DNA of 6,384 nt from JAZLIC01 sp045617225 (lineage in GTDB: Bacteria; Bacillota; Clostridia; Monoglobales; Monoglobaceae). The DNA is taken from the NCBI GenBank assembly GCA_045617225.1, contig JAZLIC010000100.1:1-6384 (forward strand), in the 5' to 3' direction. The translations under genes and the position numbers were made by a program. Shown here one piece after another: positions 5,323 through 6,384 of this stretch. Position 1 is the first letter of the stretch, and each line of letters begins with the position of its first letter. The notes beneath the pieces were generated by a model, which saw nothing but the letters and a program-made list of their open reading frames with translations, ran no database searches and had not been told where the DNA came from.

Positions 5323-6384
5323 GTGTCCAGAAGTATCGTAAAATTTGCCGCTATCATTCTGGTAATAGCTGCAATTTGTTACATCGGACTCTATGGTGTT
5401 GACATAACCGAAAAGGCATCTATTCCGGGTGTCGTTGACGAAAATGGTATCACACAGGGTCTTGACTTAAAGGGCGGTACTGTTATTGTGTATAAGGCAC
5501 AGACAAATGAACCGTCAGATGAAGAAATGGATACAGTAGTAAGTATGCTTCGTACAAGATTGGATAACCAAAACTATACCGAAGCAACAATCACAAGACA
5601 GGGTACAGATAAAGTTCGTGTAGAACTTCCTGATGTACAGGATGCGCAGACCGCAGTTGAAACACTCGGTGCAACTGCACAGCTTGAATTCCGTGACTCA
5701 TCGGATGCCCTTGTTCTCTCAGGTAACGAGGTAAAGAGTGCGACCGCAGAATATGGTCAGATTGACCAATCTTTATCATCTGCACAACACTATATCAGCC
5801 TTGAATTCACACCTGAAGGTCAGGAAAAGTTTGCAGAAGCAACAGGCCGTATTTCTGCACTTACAGACGGCAATAACTATTTAGCTATTGTTATGGATGG
5901 CAATATTATTTCTGCACCGAGAGTTTCGGAGCGTATCGACAGTGACTCTTGTATTATCCACGGTGACTTCACTGCGGAAACTGCAAAGGCACTTGCCGCA
6001 AACATCAAGTCAGGTCAGCTTCCGTTCTCACTTGAACAGGTTGAAGTCAGAACTGTCAGCGCAACATTAGGTGATGAAGCGCTTACAAACGTTCTTAAAG
6101 CAGGTATTATCGGTCTTATACTTGTAATGCTCTTTATGCTTTTGGTATACAGATTGATGGGATTTTTGGCAGATATCGCTCTTGCCGGCTATCTCGGTAT
6201 CGTATTTATCGTCTTGGCAAACTGCCATATTAACCTTACCCTCCCGGGTATCGCAGGTATCATCTTGGCAGTAGGTATGGCGGTTGACGCAAACGTAGTT
6301 ATTTTTGAAAGAATAAAGGAAGAACTCCGTCTTGGCAAGACTGTACGCAGTGCGGTTGATGCAGGTTTTGACAGAGCTCTTGCC
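5323..6384 (+). CDS. secD: Protein translocase subunit SecD (3' end outside window)
   Basis: SecD is an RND-type membrane protein that, with SecF, uses the proton gradient to pull proteins out of the SecYEG channel on the outer face of the membrane. The visible 354 codons read without a stop. They give a first membrane helix (about 8-26), the conserved motif QGLDLKGGT (45-53), an extracytoplasmic P1 domain of about 230 residues with YISLEFTPEGQEKFAEAT (157-174) and AIVMDGNIISAPRV (188-201), then helices from about residue 259. The hallmark LPGIAGIILAVGMAVDANVV (307-326) and IFERIKEELRLGK (327-339) are intact. They include the membrane aspartate D322, equivalent by motif to the proton-pathway aspartate of characterised SecD. 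The start is GTG 5323, with AAAGGAGG eight bases upstream; an in-frame stop at 5299 excludes a longer form. About 60 or more residues are missing at the right edge. Whether SecF is fused or separate cannot be seen. Confidence 0.96.
   Translation, partial: MSRSIVKFAAIILVIAAICYIGLYGVDITEKASIPGVVDENGITQGLDLKGGTVIVYKAQTNEPSDEEMDTVVSMLRTRLDNQNYTEATITRQGTDKVRVELPDVQDAQTAVETLGATAQLEFRDSSDALVLSGNEVKSATAEYGQIDQSLSSAQHYISLEFTPEGQEKFAEATGRISALTDGNNYLAIVMDGNIISAPRVSERIDSDSCIIHGDFTAETAKALAANIKSGQLPFSLEQVEVRTVSATLGDEALTNVLKAGIIGLILVMLFMLLVYRLMGFLADIALAGYLGIVFIVLANCHINLTLPGIAGIILAVGMAVDANVVIFERIKEELRLGKTVRSAVDAGFDRALA

Noticed and set aside
5286..5402. 38-codon plus-strand frame with several cysteines (starts MCRILIRK), considered as a small Cys-rich peptide such as SCIFF
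   Set aside because: It overlaps the secD start out of frame, has no ribosome binding site, and its cysteine pattern does not resemble the six-cysteine peptide; it is likely chance.
5591..5785. Minus-strand frame opposite secD
   Set aside because: secD is clearly coding on the plus strand here; the opposite frame has no ribosome binding site or recognisable domain.

Overview
The window looks like chromosomal DNA from a low-to-moderate GC Gram-positive bacterium, most likely a member of the class Clostridia. The reasons are consensus AAGGAGG ribosome binding sites ahead of most genes, sigma-A type promoters with 17-base spacers, a GTG start, and a yajC / TIGR04086 membrane protein / secD gene order that I recall as typical of Clostridia. 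No genus can be named. The sequence appears to be ordinary core plus export genes; I see no CRISPR array, insertion sequence, tRNA, rRNA or phage gene.

The left two thirds (1-4155) is a minus-strand operon. In transcription order it holds a MarR-family repressor, a large HlyD/MacA-type membrane fusion (adaptor) protein, a MacB/LolD-type ABC ATPase, a MacB/FtsX-type ABC permease, and the first five codons of another gene cut by the window edge. The genes are packed tightly: a 2-base gap, a 1-base overlap, an 11-base overlap and a 9-base gap. Several ribosome binding sites lie inside the preceding gene. The operon has a clear promoter (TTGACT-17-TATACT). A perfect 10-bp inverted repeat covers its -10 box and expected start site, so the simplest reading is an autorepressed, ligand-inducible tripartite ABC exporter. 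The adaptor is unusual: it carries two complete lipoyl/hairpin/barrel modules in tandem.

A 184-base AT-rich intergenic region (4076-4259) separates this operon from a divergent plus-strand block for protein secretion. yajC has its own promoter (TTGCAA-17-TATAAT). It is followed by a four-helix membrane protein of the TIGR04086/YrzE type, and then by a strong intrinsic terminator (5126-5157). A hairpin between these two genes buries the ribosome binding site of the second one, which suggests coupled or conditional translation.

secD then starts from a separate promoter (TTGACT-17-TATAAT) with a roughly 70-base leader. It begins at GTG and runs off the right edge of the window. YajC and SecD are accessory subunits of the Sec translocase, and secF would be expected downstream.
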